The notes under the pieces are model-generated. The model worked only from the letters and a program-made list of their open reading frames with translations. It ran no database searches and had not been told where the DNA came from. A DNA stretch of 64,000 nucleotides. Source: Enoplolaimus lenunculus (lineage: Eukaryota; Nematoda; Enoplea; Enoplida; Thoracostomopsidae). The stretch is taken from NCBI GenBank assembly GCA_030248215.1, contig JASANG010000607.1, positions 1 to 64,000 on the forward strand, given 5' to 3'. Shown here piece by piece: positions 31,015-43,323 of the stretch; position 1 is the stretch's first letter, and each line of letters begins with the position of its first letter. Position numbers and translations under genes: made by a program.

Positions 31015-32189
31015 TTCCTGTTAAGCTGTTTAGATTATATGAAATAAAAACACATCCATAACATAAACATTTCATAGGCTTTGCGTTTTTCGAGATGGTA
31101 TAAATCGCAACGCCCTGTGGTATATTTTCTAAGTTGTCCAGTTTCAGTTCAAAGTATTTAGCGATAAAAATAGTCGAGTTTCTAGTTGAACGAATCTCTA
31201 CATTTGAAAAAACATACAGTAATATTTCGGTTACTCGAAGGACCGAATTATTTTTTGTGAGACTGTAATTGAGTAAGCTTAAGCTTTTAATCTATTTTTT
31301 AGTTATAGGCTTTTCCTTACGCTATGGCTTATGCGAGCACACGTTAATAACTGTTGCCCAGAACATGTTTGGTCCCATGTTAATTCGACGTCAACACGGA
31401 AAATTGTAATATAAATTGCGGACATAGCGACAATAATTGAACGTCATATGACATTATCTTACAAACCACTGCTCTCTTGTAATTATTTCATACAAGTAGC
31501 TATATTTCTTATTGCATGGGACATCGATATTTTATTTGTAAACCAAACAAAAACAACGATGATGACGAGTATACAGAGTCTGTGACGTCATAACTTGGAC
31601 CACAGCAGAATTTTCACACAGCCACCGCCAGACGTAGGCCGTATGGTTTCGATTGTTACCGTTGAATTTAAACTCCGGTTCACTTAATTATACCATAAAA
31701 TGTTTTTAATTAAAGTTTGTTTTGATTAAAATACGTAAACCATATATATATGTATATGTATACATATAGTAACCATAGACGCAGCCAGGATTTTTGTTTG
31801 GGCGGACACACAAATACTTTAAATATAAAGTATCGAACAAAAAATGTCACTACATACAACAACGCGTGTGAAAATAAATTTTTGTACATATACCACTAAA
31901 GCAATGTCAATTCAGAATAGAAAATCACCCACAACTAGTATGTGAGAATGAAATGCACTCGTGATCATACTTTACATTTATTCAAAAATGCAACTTTTTC
32001 AAAACCATTGTGGGGCATCACCCCCTTGCACCCACCCGCCGCCTATGCCCCTGGTAGTAGCCGTATTTTCGTCTGTAGCACACCTATCGACTGTTTTAGT
32101 AAAATCGATTTAGAAACAAGTGAACCGTAGTCTCTAGTCGCTGCAGACGTTAAACTGTATTTATACATAGGGAAACGACAAAACAAACC

Positions 32190-32290
32190 AGAAAAATGCA
32201 CTGAATTTCAAAACTCACTCAATGGTTTGAAAGTTTCAAGTCATATCAGCAAATGGTAATAGGTGCTACACACATTTGAAAATACCGAAA
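32190..32290. mobile_element. Family S MITE fragment
   Basis: TAATAGGTGCTACACACATTTG preceded by GGTTTGAAAGTTTCAAG, as in other S copies. Confidence 0.5.
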
Positions 32291-32959
32291 TATCATATTA
32301 TTATCTCCACTGATTAAATTACTTTAAAGCCGCAGAAAAAAAATCGCCGCTGTTGCTTTCGGCTTTACGCTTAAACGGACGTATATTTTTTGGCGAATCT
32401 AAGCCTAAGCCTAAAGTCTTAAAAGCTTAAACCTCGTGTGAATGTACACCTCATTGCAAGTCTTAACTATTATTCTAAGCTTCATAGAGGCGGGTCGATC
32501 CAAAATCTTCTGCCGTGGACGACGGGCTGGAAAATGTTATGAAACGCAATTTTTACTGTGCTACATGCTATATATGCTAATTGCTATTGGCAGCGAAAAC
32601 TTGTACGAAGACTTCTCATTTTATCCCCAAAGTTTTTGAGACGAAAATTGTATTTTTTACAAAAAAATTTCTGAGGAAAAAATTCTCTGGTATGAACCTT
32701 ATCTGTCCGCCCACATCTGGATCTGCAAGTGACTAAAATTATGATGTATGAGAAAATCCTGTTGCGTCGACCAACACAGTTCTCAATTCCCAGTTTTTAA
32801 ATTAAATCCAATTTTTAAACCTGGCATTTACTTATCTTCAACGGGTATCTTTGAATGCGTTCTGGTTATATCTTAAAACCTAACCACCGGGGCACCTACC
32901 GTATCGTTGAACAATAACATTTGTCAAATTTCAAACGACGTTTCAGATAAAATAAGCAG

Positions 32960-33130
32960 GTTTTGAAGGCCAGTAGCCAGCTCACCTCGCTAGGGATTGT
33001 TAATGATTTTTCAGAAGGGGCATACAAGGGGTTTCAATGACTTGTAAACAAGGTTGCAGTTCAAACATTTAGCGGAGCCAAAATTTTTTCAGAGGGGCTA
33101 AGCCCTTCTGGCCGCTCCTTGGATACGTAC
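32960..33130. mobile_element. Family G MITE
   Basis: CAGTAGCCAGCTCACCTCGC, GGGGCATACAAGGGG and TAAACAAGGTTGCAG. It ends near GGATACGTA. Confidence 0.6.
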
Positions 33131-33391
33131 CCGAGCCGGTTTCAGATCCGCGTCCACTCAACAAGTTGTGTGGGCAAACCTATTCTTGCAAGGGCCATAT
33201 TGTTGATTTCGCACTAAATAAGTGGTACTAAACTTTGGTTAGACGGAGTACATTTTTCTAAGCCGGGCCGACCAACCCCTTGGTCCAAAATCGATACGAG
33301 TCTGACCGGTTTCAAACTATTTTTACAACGGTTCACTGTGTCGACAAAAACAGCTTTCGAGTCATATTCTTAAACGACGTCAATGCTTCTA

Positions 33392-33587
33392 CACTGTGAA
33401 AAATGGTGAGTCAAATTGAGTCTCTCGGAAATAGGCTTTTTCTCATTACACAAACTGAGTCAAATTTGACTCCACCAAAGTCAAACGTGCGACATAGGGA
33501 ACTTGTGGATTCGAATTTGACTCAGTTTGTGTAGTCAGAAAAGCCTATTTTCGAGAGAGTCAATTTGACTCACCATTTTTGGCAGTG
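33392..33587. mobile_element. Family C foldback MITE, complete
   Basis: TA on both sides (33390-33391, 33588-33589). It starts CACTGTGAAAAATGGTGAG and ends in the inverse with GGCAGTG. 196 bp. Confidence 0.9.
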
Positions 33588-33597
33588 TACAATCGCA

Positions 33598-33786
33598 GGC
33601 GAAGCCATGACAGTTCATCGCTCGACAACATGTCGCCTGACAGTAACCTAAGCATAAGCCTAAATATATTACCTAAGCATAGTCGTAAATCTTGATCATA
33701 AGCCTAAGCGTAATGACAAGCGACCGCTTGTCGAGTCGACAATGTTTGGGGTTACAAGTTGTCGGCAGACGAGTTGTCAAGCGATG
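33598..33786. mobile_element. Family P MITE
   Basis: CATCGCTCGACAACATGTCG and AGTTGTCAAGCGATGAG are the ends. The middle has CTAAGCATAAGCC. Confidence 0.75.
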
Positions 33787-33789
33787 AGC

Positions 33790-34180
33790 GGTTTCGACAC
33801 TACTCCAGACGTGGCCAATTGCAGGAAGCGCTTATGTAAAAAGACTTTACATCCGTATCGTAGGCGGATGTGCACACGCAGTTGGTAAGACATGGGATGC
33901 ACTATACTCGCGCGAGCCGACAGATGTCGCCATGCTCCGCCGGAGCTACCGGACGCCGACGAGCGACCCGGTGAAAGTTGTTTGGCGACATCCGGCTCAC
34001 TAAAGTATAGCGCAACCCTATGCCTCCAGCGGCTCCAGGATAATCGCAGAACATAAAGATTTTTTTTATGCAATCGTTTTGAACGAAATTTTTGACCAAA
34101 AATTCATATTTTGAAATTTGACGCGGGTTCGATCCAACGGCGTCCGCACGGACGGCATTGAGTTACCGCTTCCCCTACTC
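33790..34180. other. Unique GC-richer stretch with a lone tRNA B-box
   Basis: No gene recognised. GGGTTCGATCC (about 34125) is a perfect B-box, but no A-box precedes it, so it is at most the tail of a SINE head. Confidence 0.3.
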
Positions 34181-34691
34181 TAAACTTGGGTGATACCCCC
34201 AAACAGACTCGGTCTAGGAGTCAAACAGTATTGAATTGCACTTGTAGTGCCCCCCCCCAAAATTATTTGGTGTCCCCAAGATATATTTTTCTGCGTACAC
34301 TCATGGTTTGACACCCCACCACTGATCGCTGTTTGGAACTTGAACTGGACACACACCAGCGGTGTACTGATTCCGAGAAAAAGTCCGCAATTCCTAAAAT
34401 TGGTCGGAAAACAAAGAAACAACATGGGTAAGCGCTGTTAGCTTATATTCCCTTCATCAATTCAAGTCTCAAGTAAACAATCATTATTAATTTAAAATTA
34501 ACTTGATTAAAGAGTTATACGGAAACTCAAAAACTCTGTATAATATGTCTTATTCGGCCGAGACCACAAATTGAACGGCAGACTAATCTCGATAGGCGAT
34601 TCGCCGTAAAGTTGTCAACGGCCGTAATATTAAAATAGGTATATTTTAGTCATAGGCGAAATTCGCTATTTCCAGTAAAGTAACACGGACG

Positions 34692-34886
34692 GGCCCATGT
34701 AAAGAAGATCAGGGGCGGAACGTTTTCTGTGCGACTGCAATAGAGTAAAGCTTAATTGTATTGTTTGGCTTAAGGTTTAGGCTTAGGCTTAGGAATAAAC
34801 TCATTGTTACGCTTAGGCTTAGACTTAGCGCTTAGGTTTAGGAATATGCTTATAATACTGTTCCGCCCCTGTTCTTTACATTGGCC
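34692..34886. mobile_element. Family A MITE, best-preserved
   Basis: The exact 8-bp duplication is CACGGACG (34684-34691, 34887-34894). The ends are GGCCCATGTAAAGAAGATC and CTGTTCTTTACATTGGCC. Interior TTAGGC blocks are present. Confidence 0.93.
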
Positions 34887-35584
34887 CACGGACGCAACTT
34901 TGGGAGGATGAGTGAGACACCATCGACGTTCGAAGGTCTTTGTTCCCTGGTCAAAAAACCTTTCGGCAGCATGAAAAAGCATTCTAGGCAAAATTGTTAT
35001 GGGCATAAGTGTATGTATAGAAAGGATCAAAGGCAATGCGTATCCACAGGTCGATGTGTCCAGCTCCGGCCGGAAATCAATGCCCGGTTCCGACTCCGGC
35101 TTCGGTACAAGTTTAACCGGAGCTGTCGTCGATCATGTTTGTGGATTAGCACGATTTAATCTTGGATATATTCACTAGCCGACCCAGGGAGGGTGGGCGT
35201 CCGCGCCCGTCGTCAGAAAATTTTTAAAATGATAACGTCCCAACCTTACAATTCTTCCTCTCACAAAATCTGCACATATATAGCATACAGTAAAAATTAC
35301 GTTTCATAATCTTTGCCAGCTCGCCGCACCGCCAGAAATTTCTGGATCCCGGTATACAAGAATTGAAACCGATCATACGGAACTATTTTCTGGTTTTGCC
35401 AATTCAAACTCAAACTAATGCATGTAGAACACGCGATATATTTATACCGGTTGTAAGTAGGTTACCCGAAGAACCTAGATTAACCATTGGCCCGGATTCA
35501 AAGGAAGAGGGGGGTGGCCAACCCTGGCCTATGACCCCCCCCATGAGTGATCAGAACCAAAATGTATTACTATATACTATAATT

Positions 35585-35670
35585 GCGTTTGGCTTCTACC
35601 TCATTTCGCTTGCGTTTTTGATTATTATACATCGCCTGACCCCCCGGGCAGAAATTTACGGATCTGCCAC
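35585..35670. repeat. Dispersed repeat with TTTCGCTTGCG motif
   Basis: GGCTTCTACCTCATTTCGC followed by GATCTGCCACTGATC resembles 19745-19845 and 45625-45715, where GGCTTCT..TTCGCTCGCGAG is followed by GGATCC(A)CCACTGA. The family is not assigned. Confidence 0.4.
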
Positions 35671-36433
35671 TGATCATGGAGCTAATCTTAGCAAACAAAT
35701 ACACGAGAGGTTTTTGTCCAAACAAACGAATCTTAAAGGCCACCTGCATGAAATCATGATTAGACTTTAGAGTGGTTTTTACATCCAGACATCTTGGCTT
35801 AGATTTCTATAGTAGTACCGTTCAGAGCAAATAAGATAAATATGTTAATGACATACATGCAGACCCGGAACCAAGGAAATGTCAAACGGCTATGAGCCGC
35901 TACAAAATATTTTATTTCACGATAAACGTTAGGACGTCGCTTGTAAACTTTCGAAGTCTTTGTGCGCAGTTTTTGAAAAAAGTTTAACCCCTGCCCTGAA
36001 ACGTTGCGTTGCACTGGCTGTGACTGCATGCACGGAATGTCATAGAGATTGCCTTAACTACGGTGGTATTGGGCGAATGAGTTGGCTTAAGAACGTTTTT
36101 CTTGCCCAATCAGAAACTTCCTTGCTCCTCAACGAATAATACCTGGTTGCGGGCATGGACGTTAGAGCCAATGATTATACGATGAAGTGGGACATATATA
36201 CGCAAGTTATGATAACTAATTTTAGAAAAAAATCCTAATCTATGTGTAGTGTAATTGATTAGAATCCGGTTCCGGTAGAAAAATTGTCATTTTGAAATCG
36301 AGTTACATATTGATATATACACAACACGTACAAAAACATATATCATAACCAATGTGACATTCAAGCCAATTAGTAATTGACCTGTAGGTTAATTGACGTT
36401 GGTTATTGGCCTATGACATAATACGCATGTATC

Positions 36434-36629
36434 GGCCCATGTATAGAACAGGGCCGTAACAATAGTATAAGCATATTGCTAAGCCTAAACCTAGGCCTAA
36501 GTCTAAGCCTAAGCGTTTGGATAAGCCTATTCCTAAGCCTAAGCCTAAGCAAAAAATTAGTCTAAATCTTAAACTGACTCTACTATAGCCCCTCCAGAAA
36601 ACGATCCGGCCCTGTTGTATACATGGGCC
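36434..36629. mobile_element. Family A MITE
   Basis: Flanks CATGTATC and CATATATC (8 bp, one mismatch). The ends are GGCCCATGTATAGAACAGG and CCTGTTGTATACATGGGCC. Confidence 0.92.
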
Positions 36630-36669
36630 CATATATCTATATACGCTATATATTATATATATTCATACA

Positions 36670-36800
36670 TACGTCACAAATCTGGTTGAGTTGTAAGTAA
36701 ATTCAAATTCCGAGTCAGCATTGTTGAGTTGAATTTCCATTTCAAACTGTTGAGTTATTTTAACTCAGGTTCAACTGAGCCTTTTCAATACAACATTTCA
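36670..36800. mobile_element. Family D fragment
   Basis: Repeated GTTGAGTT units (TTGTTGAGTTGAATTTCC, TGTTGAGTTATTTTAACTC). Confidence 0.4.
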
Positions 36801-37129
36801 CGTATACAGACATATGATCAGAATAGAATAAGCGCCTGCTAATTTGACTTTAGGTTTACTTATAAAACCGCACCAAACTATAATTTCAGGACTCAGTATC
36901 GCATGTTCTAAAAGACAAACCAGGTGCTTTCATAAACGTGTCTTTATTAGATCTTATAGGCTTAGGTTAAATTTTAATGAATTGAGGCTATTTTGTTAAA
37001 AAAATATTATCTTCAGTTTCAATTTTGCGAAATGTTATCCTAAAAGGGGGCTTTTCATATAAAATAAAGTTCTAAAACAAATGTTTTAAATTTATGCTAA
37101 ATTTTGCAAAAATACTTACGTAACTTTGG

Positions 37130-37345
37130 CCTATGTAAAGAACAGGGGCCGATCAGTATTATAATCGTATTCCTGAGCCTAAAAGCCTAAGTCTAAACAA
37201 AAGCCTAACGCGTAAGAATGAGTTTATTCCTAAGCCTAAGCGTAAGAATGAATTTATTCCTAAGCCAGCCAACCAACAAAAAAAACAAATTAAGCCTACT
37301 CTTTTACTGACTCCCAAACGGGACGGCAAGAGTAAATGGGTCATT
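37130..37345. mobile_element. Mixed A/B MITE
   Basis: The left end is of A type (GGCCTATGTAAAGAACAGGG), the right end of B type (CTTTTACTGACTCCC then GAGTAAATGGG). It may be a recombinant or an intermediate subfamily. Confidence 0.65.
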
Positions 37346-37504
37346 TCATTTTAATATCTAAAAATTTCTGAAAAAAATATTTATTCAATTTAAAAGTTAT
37401 TAGGCTCTTGTATATTACCGTCAATTTAAGGATAAAGGTTAGAGATAGGAAGGTTGTAGAATATAAGGTTTAAAAAAAATTAGTTGGCTTATAATTTTCT
37501 AAAA

Positions 37505-37676
37505 AGTATTATAAGCTTATTCCTAAGCCTAAGCTAAGCAAAGCCTAAGCGTAAGAATGAATTTATTCCTAAGCCTAAGCCTAAATCCAAGTCAAGCAAA
37601 AAGTTAGTCTAAAGCTTATGCTTACTCTATTCCAGTCCCACAACAAAACGTTCCGCCCCTGATCTTTACATGGGCC
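37505..37676. mobile_element. Family A MITE, left end lost
   Basis: AGTATTATAAGCTTATTCC through GTTCCGCCCCTGATC and TTTACATGGGCC. Confidence 0.75.
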
Positions 37677-37905
37677 ATTCGTATTTCTTAATGAAAAATG
37701 TCACCAATACATCCAAGTCAAAAACTATACAGTTTTTTACACTGTATAAAGGCGGGTTGATGGTATGTGGTTGTCGGACGGTGATGATTAAAAGAATAAC
37801 ATTTTCCACGGCTTCGACTGCAAAATTTTAAGCCTGCGAGCTGAAGGCGCCAAAAAAAACAACAAAAAGAAAAAAAAATACCCCATTTTAGAATTCTAAA
37901 TTACA

Positions 37906-38076
37906 CAAATGTTTGCAAAATGGTGAGTCAAATTGACTCTCTCGGAAAAAAAACATCAGAAAGTTGAACGCGCGAGTTAATATGACTCTGGCGGAGTTGA
38001 ATTTGACTCAGTTTGTGTAGGCTCGTAAAGAGCCTATTTCGGAGGGAAACAATTTAACTCACCATTTTTTCAGTGA
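37906..38076. mobile_element. Family C MITE with internal loss
   Basis: TGGTGAGTCAAATTGACTC on the left and AATTTAACTCACCATTTTTT on the right. Part of the left half is missing. Confidence 0.7.
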
Positions 38077-38132
38077 TGATTACCCAAACTTACACAGTTG
38101 TATGCTCCCCCCAAAAATGGGCACTTAATTCC

Positions 38133-38370
38133 AGCGAGTCAGGATGAGTTGAATCACTCAGTCTGAGTTAGGACCATTAGAACTCAGAACTTTGAGTTGA
38201 TTCAATTCATTCTGAGTTAATTAACCAAGTCATCCATCGTCAGCTCAACTCAGAGTGAGACTTATCCCAATTCAAAGTGAGTTAACGTTTACAGATATTA
38301 TAATTCAGGAATAACCAACTCGCAAGCTGAATTGGTTAATCAACTAATTGTAATTTACAGTTTTAAACTG
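38133..38370. mobile_element. Family D MITE
   Basis: CCAGCGAGTCAGGATGAGTTG to TAATTGTAATTTACAG, parallel to 27037-27232. Confidence 0.65.
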
Positions 38371-38758
38371 CAGTACTATGCTTAAAAATACGTATAAAAG
38401 CTGACAGATATTAAGCGTTCAGGGTTCGACGTATATCAAATAACCAAATACAATCGTGTACTCCAAGTTCTGAAACCTGAACTTATCGCAAAATCTCAAA
38501 ATTACAAACAACGCATTCGAGGTGACGCAAATACTTCAAAATGTCACCCGGTATCGAACCATTGACTCAATTTGAAATTTTTTTCCATATTTTTTAAATA
38601 AAATTTATATTCTACATGACTTGCTTTTACTCAAAATGTGCCGTATTACAATTATAGTCATTTTAAAATTCTGATCTGGTTTTTTTAATTTGTCAGAATT
38701 GAGAAAAAAATCACTTATACCAAATTAAATTGTTTAGATATTACAGGTTTGATCCATG

Positions 38759-38920
38759 AGCCCGTGTAAACATCAGGGGCGGGTCGTTTTTTTGTGGGAC
38801 TGCAATAGAGTAAGCTTATAAGCTGTAGACTAATTTTTTTGCCCGGCTTAGGCTTAGGCTTAGGTTTAGGCTTAGGAATATGCTTATAATACTGTTCCGC
38901 ACCCGTTCTTTACATTGGCC
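38759..38920. mobile_element. Family A MITE
   Basis: Flanks GATCCATG and GATCCAGG (8 bp, one mismatch). The left end is diverged (AGCCCGTGTAAACATCAGG); the right end is typical. Confidence 0.88.
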
Positions 38921-39274
38921 GATCCAGGTTAGCATCGATAGGGTAGCTTGGCAAGTAAGCTTATATATTTATATACATATATACATATATATTATATATC
39001 AATATATAGCTTTACGAGAACATTATATATAATAATTTGATGAGCAAAAATCGCTTCCGCTTCTCTTGCAGCTGCACATTGTGACGTAAGCAAAATGCTC
39101 TATAGTACCAGGATGCAACCGGATATCTGTTTCCGTTTCCGGTAAAAATCGGTGTCCGTTTCGTTTTTTCGTTTCCGTATAGAAATAACGAAAATTTTGT
39201 TATTTTTTTACGTTCAAAATTAGTTATAAATCACGTATATATTTCACAATTTTTCTACATCCTGGTGGCTTCAG

Positions 39275-39420
39275 GTCCGTAGCCAGCTCACCATGCTAGG
39301 GGGGGGGGCTAAAAAATTTCTAGCAGGGGCATTAAAGGGTTTTTAGTTTACTTGCAAGCAAGGTGGAAAATTTTTTAGGTCGGCAAAATTCTTTGGAGGT
39401 GCGGTTCAACCAGCATTGAT
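39275..39420. mobile_element. Family G MITE
   Basis: GTCCGTAGCCAGCTCACC, GGGGCATTAAAGGG and GCAAGCAAGGTGGAAAA. Confidence 0.65.
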
Positions 39421-39424
39421 TCCA

Positions 39425-39688
39425 TTAGTCGCCGTCATCATAGTAATTTCGTCCTCTGAACACATCTGTAGAAACGTTTACGTCGTAAGTATATACAAAA
39501 TTTCGTATAAATGTTCCTACTGCAACAGTTGTATCACATGCAAACAAGCCAACACACCAGCTTAGCCAGTGAATTTCAGGGGCCAAATCCCTTTCGGGAT
39601 TTTTGGCTATCGGTTTTTGGTACTTTTTCATTCGGGATTTCAGTCCAGGGGCTTTAAAGGAACGTGGGCAGTGGGTATTCAAACGCAA
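39425..39688 (-). CDS. Unassigned ORF, 87 codons
   Basis: This is an open frame on the minus strand whose second half (HWLSWCVGLFACDTTVAVGT, then NVSTDVFRGRNYYDDGD and stop) has a protein-like composition, unlike the repeats around it. There is no clear acceptor in front, and a short inverted repeat with GGGATTTTTGGC lies inside. It abuts a G-family MITE at about 39420. It may be a terminal exon of an undetected gene or chance. Confidence 0.2.
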   Translation of the reverse strand: MRLNTHCPRSFKAPGLKSRMKKYQKPIAKNPERDLAPEIHWLSWCVGLFACDTTVAVGTFIRNFVYTYDVNVSTDVFRGRNYYDDGD

Positions 39689-40244
39689 AAATACCCCTCC
39701 TGAAATTTTGTGACCGTCTTTTCAAAAATCCTGGGTACGACCATTTGAGTCTATAACAATGAGATTTTTTCGCTTAAAATCCCTTGATAGCGGATAAATA
39801 TCATTGTATAGATTGTTGAAACTATAATATTTTTACAATCATAGCAGACGTCTTAGGCGACATCTTAGATTAGCGTCAAAATTAACTTTTTCGAACGAGA
39901 AAGGTTCGTTCATATTAATGAAGCATAAACCGTATCAGCAGTGCTTAACAATAACGTAATCACTATAAACCTAAGACGTAACCCGAAACACAAGATTAAA
40001 CATAACCTCGCTGCCTATAGACTTCTTAGTGTTTAAAAGTTCTCAATAAATCTTGCTGTTCCCCAGTAGGCAAGATTCTATAATTAATACTAAAGTTTTC
40101 CAGCAATCAATGTACATCTCCATTGGGATTAAAGTATTTACGCAATTTTTGTTGTAAGCAGCTTAAAGGAATTGAACTAAAATCTCTATTATAAAGGTAG
40201 TCGAGTGAATAGATGTCACGGGCGTAGTTATTGTAATTAAAGGG

Positions 40245-40415
40245 TCATATATATCCGTAGCCAAAGGGGATGCCAGGGGGGCTCAGCCCCCCCCTTAGAA
40301 AACTTTTGGCCATCCATAGAAAATTTTCAACCTTGCTTGTAACTCACTAAAAACCCTTGAATGCCCCTCCTAAAAATTTTTTAGCCCTCCTAGGAAGGTG
40401 AAAAGGCTACAGGCC
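40245..40415. mobile_element. Family G MITE, both ends visible
   Basis: ATCCGTAGCCAAAGGGGATG at one end and GGAAGGTGAAAAGGCTACAGG at the other, with CAACCTTGCTTGTAACTC inside. Confidence 0.7.
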
Positions 40416-40975
40416 ATGTATTTATTACAGAACTAACGCGTAACCCAATTTTTGTCTAAATGCAAGCCAGCCTGTGAACCATGAGCTGGATGACGTTAGA
40501 GTTGGAGCAACAAATATATATATTTTCATAACATAGAATTCTTTTCATGTTGTTGAAACAATATTCGGCCAAACAAGGGGGGCGACGTCTTCACAGGGAT
40601 GGTGGTGCCCCCACTCACTCGTAGTCACTGTCCTGATTCAAGGTCGTCATAGACAACTCCATTGTGTGCCTCGGTTTCGTCGGTCAGTGTTTACAGATTT
40701 GTTCATTTGGACTGTAATTTGAATAACCAACTTGTCAACAAATTAGGTTATACGCTAGTCAAAACAACATAAAAACGTCTTGATTTAAGTAGGGTACTTA
40801 CTATAAGTTATAAGCTTTTGTACACGCCATATCCTTTAAATTAAGCATAAGCCCGTAAACGTAGGCTTCGAAATCAAATATAACCCGGAACCTAGACTTC
40901 ACAACAATTGAGTGCAGTTTACGACGTGTTGAAATATTCCGACCTCTGAGACAGCAAAAGGCTAACAAAGCATAA

Positions 40976-41372
40976 TGGGTCATCCATGTTATACTGTCTA
41001 CGCTACTGTAAAAAATTGTACCCACATTCAAGTCCCTATAAGTTCCTAATTGCAGTTATAAATTATATATCCAAAAGTCACTCACGCTATGTGCACATCC
41101 GGCTTGCATAACACAAAGACTGCCCGAAGAGACTCTGTTAAGTGATTATACAGAGACTGTGCGAAGGAACTCTTATTGTCAGACACTGTGTCCAAACAGT
41201 GTTCACAATGTCCCTACTCTCTCCGAACTGACTACCCACCATACAAGACTAACTATGTATGCCCTCTGCAAAGTCCAAATATCCCAGAATAAGTATTGTT
41301 TTGTACCACCCTTACAAACAAGTGGGTGGACAATTGTTACAGTAGCGTAGACAGTATAACGTGGATGACCCA
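40976..41372. mobile_element. Foldback MITE with arms of about 50 bp, TAA duplication
   Basis: It starts TGGGTCATCCATGTTATAC and ends GTATAACGTGGATGACCCA. TAA lies on both sides (40973-40975, 41373-41375). The arms stay paired through CTGTCTACGCTACTGTAA. The TCATCC end and TAA duplication link it to family H. Confidence 0.9.
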
Positions 41373-41599
41373 TAAGCTTGGCTATTGGTAGTACGAAAGT
41401 ATTTCCGAACCTGTATGCTTTACGCCTAAGTATATATTTTTCCAAATGTCAGTATATTAATCTATAAACATTGTTTTGCACGTATTAGCTGAAAACGTTG
41501 AGTTCTGACAATACACTCGTATCTTGAGTTCCAGTTCGGAGTGTATAACCTCAAGTAAATGATTACGAAACGATTCCAAATCCGCACACTCGGGTCAAC

Positions 41600-41760
41600 G
41601 GTGATTAGCAGCAATGCTCAACTATGAGAGCCCGCGACACTGCATCCTGAGGGGATCTCAAGTCTTGTGGAGATTTTGTACTGTGTTGACGCGTAATAAT
41701 AATTGCTAAACAATCCTCATTATGCCTTTTTTGTATCCACAGTTGACGTTGGGTTGCTGC
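41600..41760 (-). mobile_element. SINE-like repeat
   Basis: It shares TCTCAAGTCTTGTGGAGATT and the following TAATAATAATTGCTAAAC with 10290-10350, next to the SINE at 10041-10290. The tRNA boxes here are weak. Confidence 0.4.
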
Positions 41761-41826
41761 GAAAAGAATTGTGCGTTCAATCCAAATCATCAGCTGTAAT
41801 TAGCCCGTTATTCTTGTATACCCACA

Positions 41827-42050
41827 CTGTAAATTCAAGTAAAGTTGATTTTATGTCAGAATGAGTTGAATCGCACATCCTGTAGTTCGGCGTAACAAAT
41901 CTGCGAATTCGGAGTTGATTCAACTTCGTTTGAATTTGTAAGCTAACCTGGAGTCAATTCAGCTCAAACTGAGTTAATATTTACTGACATTAGCTAAGAA
42001 ACAACTACCTTTCTACCTGAAGTGATTCAACTCATTGGAGTTTACAGCAA
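41827..42050. mobile_element. Family D MITE
   Basis: CACTGTAAATTCAAGTAAAG through CTCATTGGAGTTTACAG. Confidence 0.6.
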
Positions 42051-42413
42051 TAGAGCGGGTATAAAACCTGTTGTTGATATTTTGAGAATAAAATTTTATA
42101 GATCATAAAACTAAAATCGCAATAATATTTTGATACGCTGGGAAGTTGATGTTTGTACAAGTTTACAAGGTTGCTTCACGATAAACAAACACTCGCACTG
42201 AATGCAATGCAAATCAGTGTACAGAAATTTAATTATAAGCCTAAAAATTAATTATCGCAACAAAGCATAAAAATGAATATTTCTAAAATTCAGACAAAAC
42301 CGTATAATTAATAATTATTAATTGAATGAGAAACATAAACTCGATCACAAAATATTGTTTACATCCGAATTAAAAAATTGGCGAATTTTGTGCCAAAACA
42401 AGACGGAACTTCA

Positions 42414-42510
42414 ATGCAAAAATGGGCAGGCAAATTGACTCTGTCCGAAATAAGCTCTACGGGACTACACAAACTGAGTCAAATTAGACTCCGCCAGGGT
42501 CAAACGAACA
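42414..42510. mobile_element. Family C half element
   Basis: The left half only, AATGGGCAGGCAAATTGACTC to CGCCAGGGTCAAACG, then a scrap of family A (AGCATATTCCTAAG). Confidence 0.65.
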
Positions 42511-42687
42511 ATAGAATAAGCATATTCCTAAGTCGTGGCCAAAAATTCTGAAGTTTACGCTTATACACTTTATAGCAGTCCGTCGGAACACCGATCGGTA
42601 CCTGATCTATAACTTTTCACTCCACACTTGTTTTAGTGTGTGAGAAAGAAACTTCGAAAGTGCCGAAAAAAGATTAACACGTATGTT

Positions 42688-42906
42688 CACTGTAAAAAAT
42701 GGGCAGTCAAATTGACTCTCTCAAAAATAGGCTTTTCCTGACTACACAAACTGAGTCAAATTCGACTCCGCCAGAGTCAAATTCCATTCACTGAATCGCT
42801 CAGTGAGTCCAATTTGACTCTGGCGGAGTCAAAGTTGACTCCGTTTGTGTAGTCAGGAAAAGCCTATTACCGAGAGAGACAATTTGACTCCCCATTTTGT
42901 ACAGTG
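42688..42906. mobile_element. Family C foldback MITE
   Basis: CACTGTAAAAAATGGGCAGTC and CCCCATTTTGTACAGTG ends. 219 bp, nearly complete pairing. Confidence 0.88.
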
Positions 42907-43323
42907 TAATGCCGGTTTGTAAAATTTGCGCAACGCTCGTGTACCTGTGTGATCATCGCCAGGATGTTGTTTCAACCAAATAAAACAGTTGAATACCAAA
43001 GTGGTTATATAACTAATAATTTGCCTAAAACTTTCGCAAAAATTTAAGTACTTAATAAAAATTATTTCTACACGTTTAAATTGCTAACTTTTCGCTCCGA
43101 TATTTGAAATTCGTAATTATATACAAAATTAAAACAAACCAACCATATGCAGCGCTGTAAATTCCAGCGAATTGATTTTAACTCAGAATGAGCTGAATTC
43201 TTTGAGTTTGAATTAAACATTTTTGAACGCAGAATTCTGAATTGAATCAACTCATTGTAGACTTAATTAATATAATTAACTAACGCAGAATTAACTCAAA
43301 TCAAAGTGCGTTAATGTTTAGTG

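Noticed and set aside
35363-35770. 135-codon plus-strand ORF
   Set aside because: It covers dispersed repeat sequence (TTTCGCTTGCG...GATCTGCCACTGATC) with counterparts at 19745 and 45625.
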